Shown one piece after another: positions 6,506 through 7,837 of a stretch of 7,837 nt of DNA; position 1 is the stretch's first letter, and each line of letters begins with the position of its first letter. Source of the stretch: Spirochaeta_B sp964398645. GTDB lineage: Bacteria > Spirochaetota > Spirochaetia > DSM-27196 > DSM-8902. The stretch is from assembly GCA_964398645.1 (NCBI GenBank), contig CAYNNU010000106.1, positions 1 to 7,837 on the forward strand, in the 5' to 3' direction. The notes under the pieces are model-generated. The model saw nothing but the letters and a program-made list of their open reading frames with translations, did no database searches and was not told where the DNA came from. The position numbers and the translations under genes are program-made.

Positions 6506-6511
6506 TTTTTT

Positions 6512-7837
6512 ATGCAAGAAAAACAAACAGACTGTCAAACAGACGACACTGAGCGCTGTTGCGCAGTCAAACTATACCGCGCACTGGAACAAGAAAACGG
6601 CCTACATGCCATTCATTGGGATACCCGAAATCTGGTTCTCGAACTGGAATACTCAAGCGAACTGGAAGGCACCCAGCATCTGAATGAGCTGTCGGATGAG
6701 CTTGTGCAGCAAGTAAGCGAGCGATCGGCGACCTGTAAAGACCGGGAGCAGAGCAACCCGCAGCGTGGATGCGGAATGTGTGTGGCCCGGGTCAAACGGC
6801 TGCAGGGGCACAATCAATGTATCAATCTCCAGCTGAATGATGCAGACCGCATCAGCCTGAAACGAGGCGTTATCCATGTTGTTGATGATTCCAATCCTGT
6901 CCGGGCAAACTTCCGCCGGCGGGCCATCAGGATTCAAAACACCCTGCTTCCCCGGGAAGTAAGCAACGACGATCCCCAGTCAGCTTCGAATCAACAAGAC
7001 GCCCACGTCCAGGATCCGGCGAAGACCCCGGACAGCACAGAAGGCCGTCCCTGGGAGGCCCTGTTCGTTCTTTTTACCTTTTTAAGCATGATTGCAGGTG
7101 TGCTTACAGAACAATTGGCCCCGGATTTTCAGATTCTCCGCTGGACCTGCTTTGGACTTGCCTATCTTTTCGGCGGGTATTTCGGCCTGCGAGCCAGCAT
7201 GGAAAGCCTACGGGAACGAAAAATTGATGTTGACTTTCTGATGGTATTGGCAGCGATTGGAGCCGCCGCCGTTGGCGCGCCCTTTGAAGGAGCTCTGCTT
7301 TTATTTCTATTCTCCCTATCCGACGTATTGCAGGCCTTCGCATTGGGACGAACCCGCAACGCGATCAAAGCATTGGCAAAACTCAAGCCGGATACTGCTT
7401 TGGTGCTGGATTCAGCCGAAGACAGCAAGGGCCGCCTGACCAAGGTTGACAGCATTGCCGCCGGAGCTCTTATTCAGGTAAAACCGGGTTTCCGCATTCC
7501 TTTGGACGGGGTGATAATTCGCGGAGCTAGCAGCATAGATCAATCTACTATTACCGGCGAATCCTTGCCGGTGGACAAGGCCGTTGGTGCAGAAGTGTTT
7601 GCCGGAACCATCGCCCAAGATGGGGAGTTCGTGCTACAGGTAACCAAAACCAGTAGCGAGTCCACCATTGCCCGGGTCATCAATTTGGTTGAGCAAGCCC
7701 GCGAGCAGCAAGCCCACTCGGAACGCTTTCTGGAAAAATTCGAGCAATACTACGCCATCGGAGTGATCGCAGCGACCTTGCTGGCAGGACTTATACCACC
7801 ACTCTTGCTTGGAGCAAGTTGGGGGCCAGCCCTGTAC
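6512..7837 (+). CDS. P1B-type heavy-metal-translocating ATPase (C-terminal part beyond window)
   Basis: The reading frame is open from ATG 6512 to the right edge, giving 442 residues. Residues 15-50 resemble a metal-binding (HMA) domain but carry adjacent cysteines C16-C17 in place of CxxC; C75, C87, C90 (CGMC) and C103 follow. Residues 150-180 are a polar linker. Hydrophobic segments lie at about 181-200, 208-227, 241-270 and 414-434. The stretch ALLLFLFSLSDVLQAFALGR (261-280) is characteristic of P1B ATPases, and ITGESLPVDK (347-356) is the actuator-domain TGES dephosphorylation motif. The CPC-type metal site, the DKTG phosphorylation site and the nucleotide domain lie outside the window. 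The role is ATP-driven export of a soft or transition metal across the inner membrane. The overall look is closer to Zn/Cd/Pb (P1B-2) than to Cu pumps, but the metal cannot be assigned. It is divergent from icd. Confidence 0.93.
   Translation, partial: MQEKQTDCQTDDTERCCAVKLYRALEQENGLHAIHWDTRNLVLELEYSSELEGTQHLNELSDELVQQVSERSATCKDREQSNPQRGCGMCVARVKRLQGHNQCINLQLNDADRISLKRGVIHVVDDSNPVRANFRRRAIRIQNTLLPREVSNDDPQSASNQQDAHVQDPAKTPDSTEGRPWEALFVLFTFLSMIAGVLTEQLAPDFQILRWTCFGLAYLFGGYFGLRASMESLRERKIDVDFLMVLAAIGAAAVGAPFEGALLLFLFSLSDVLQAFALGRTRNAIKALAKLKPDTALVLDSAEDSKGRLTKVDSIAAGALIQVKPGFRIPLDGVIIRGASSIDQSTITGESLPVDKAVGAEVFAGTIAQDGEFVLQVTKTSSESTIARVINLVEQAREQQAHSERFLEKFEQYYAIGVIAATLLAGLIPPLLLGASWGPALY

Noticed and set aside
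6454..6511. A rho-independent terminator formed by the inverted repeat and the T-run before the ATPase gene
   Set aside because: The T-run is about 30 nt from the repeat, not directly after the stem, and no gene ends just upstream on the plus strand; an operator/promoter reading fits better.

Overview
The window carries seven protein-coding genes and almost no spare DNA. It looks like a chromosomal segment of a Gram-negative-type bacterium with roughly balanced base composition. No tRNA, rRNA, CRISPR array, transposase or phage gene is visible. A free-living spirochaete is my best guess, from the overall look of the HD-GYP-like protein and the accessory mix, but no gene here proves it; treat the taxonomy as weak inference.

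Layout, left to right: (1) a CPBP-family intramembrane protease on the minus strand, its C-terminus cut by the left edge (1-584); (2) a class I SAM-dependent methyltransferase on plus (720-1391); (3) a stand-alone class I glutamine amidotransferase on minus (1388-2089); (4) an HD-GYP-like metal-dependent phosphohydrolase with an extra N-terminal domain on plus (2161-3627), followed after 2 bp by (5) a TesA-like SGNH/GDSL hydrolase (3630-4178); (6) monomeric NADP-dependent isocitrate dehydrogenase on minus (4151-6415); (7) a P1B heavy-metal ATPase on plus, cut by the right edge before its CPC and DKTG motifs (6512-7837).

The genes alternate in direction. This gives three short divergent intergenic regions (135, 71 and 96 bp) that must hold all the promoters, and two convergent junctions where the coding regions themselves overlap (4 bp and 28 bp), leaving no room for ordinary intergenic terminators. 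Only the HD-GYP/GDSL pair looks like an operon. The genes do not form one obvious pathway: isocitrate dehydrogenase is core carbon metabolism and NADPH supply, the ATPase is metal export, and the rest are accessory enzymes.

The most interesting signal is in the starts. The methyltransferase, isocitrate dehydrogenase and metal ATPase all lack a Shine-Dalgarno sequence and have a -10-like hexamer ending only 6-7 nt before an ATG, the geometry of leaderless mRNAs. The protease and the amidotransferase instead have clear Shine-Dalgarno sites. Between the two divergent promoters of the isocitrate dehydrogenase and ATPase genes lies an imperfect inverted repeat that almost exactly fills the gap between the -35 boxes, and a perfect 12-bp palindrome covers the isocitrate dehydrogenase -10 box. 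Two proteins also depart from their families: the ATPase has adjacent cysteines and a later CxxC in its N-terminal region, and the HD-GYP-like enzyme has an altered GYP loop. I did not find a clearly new multi-gene system.
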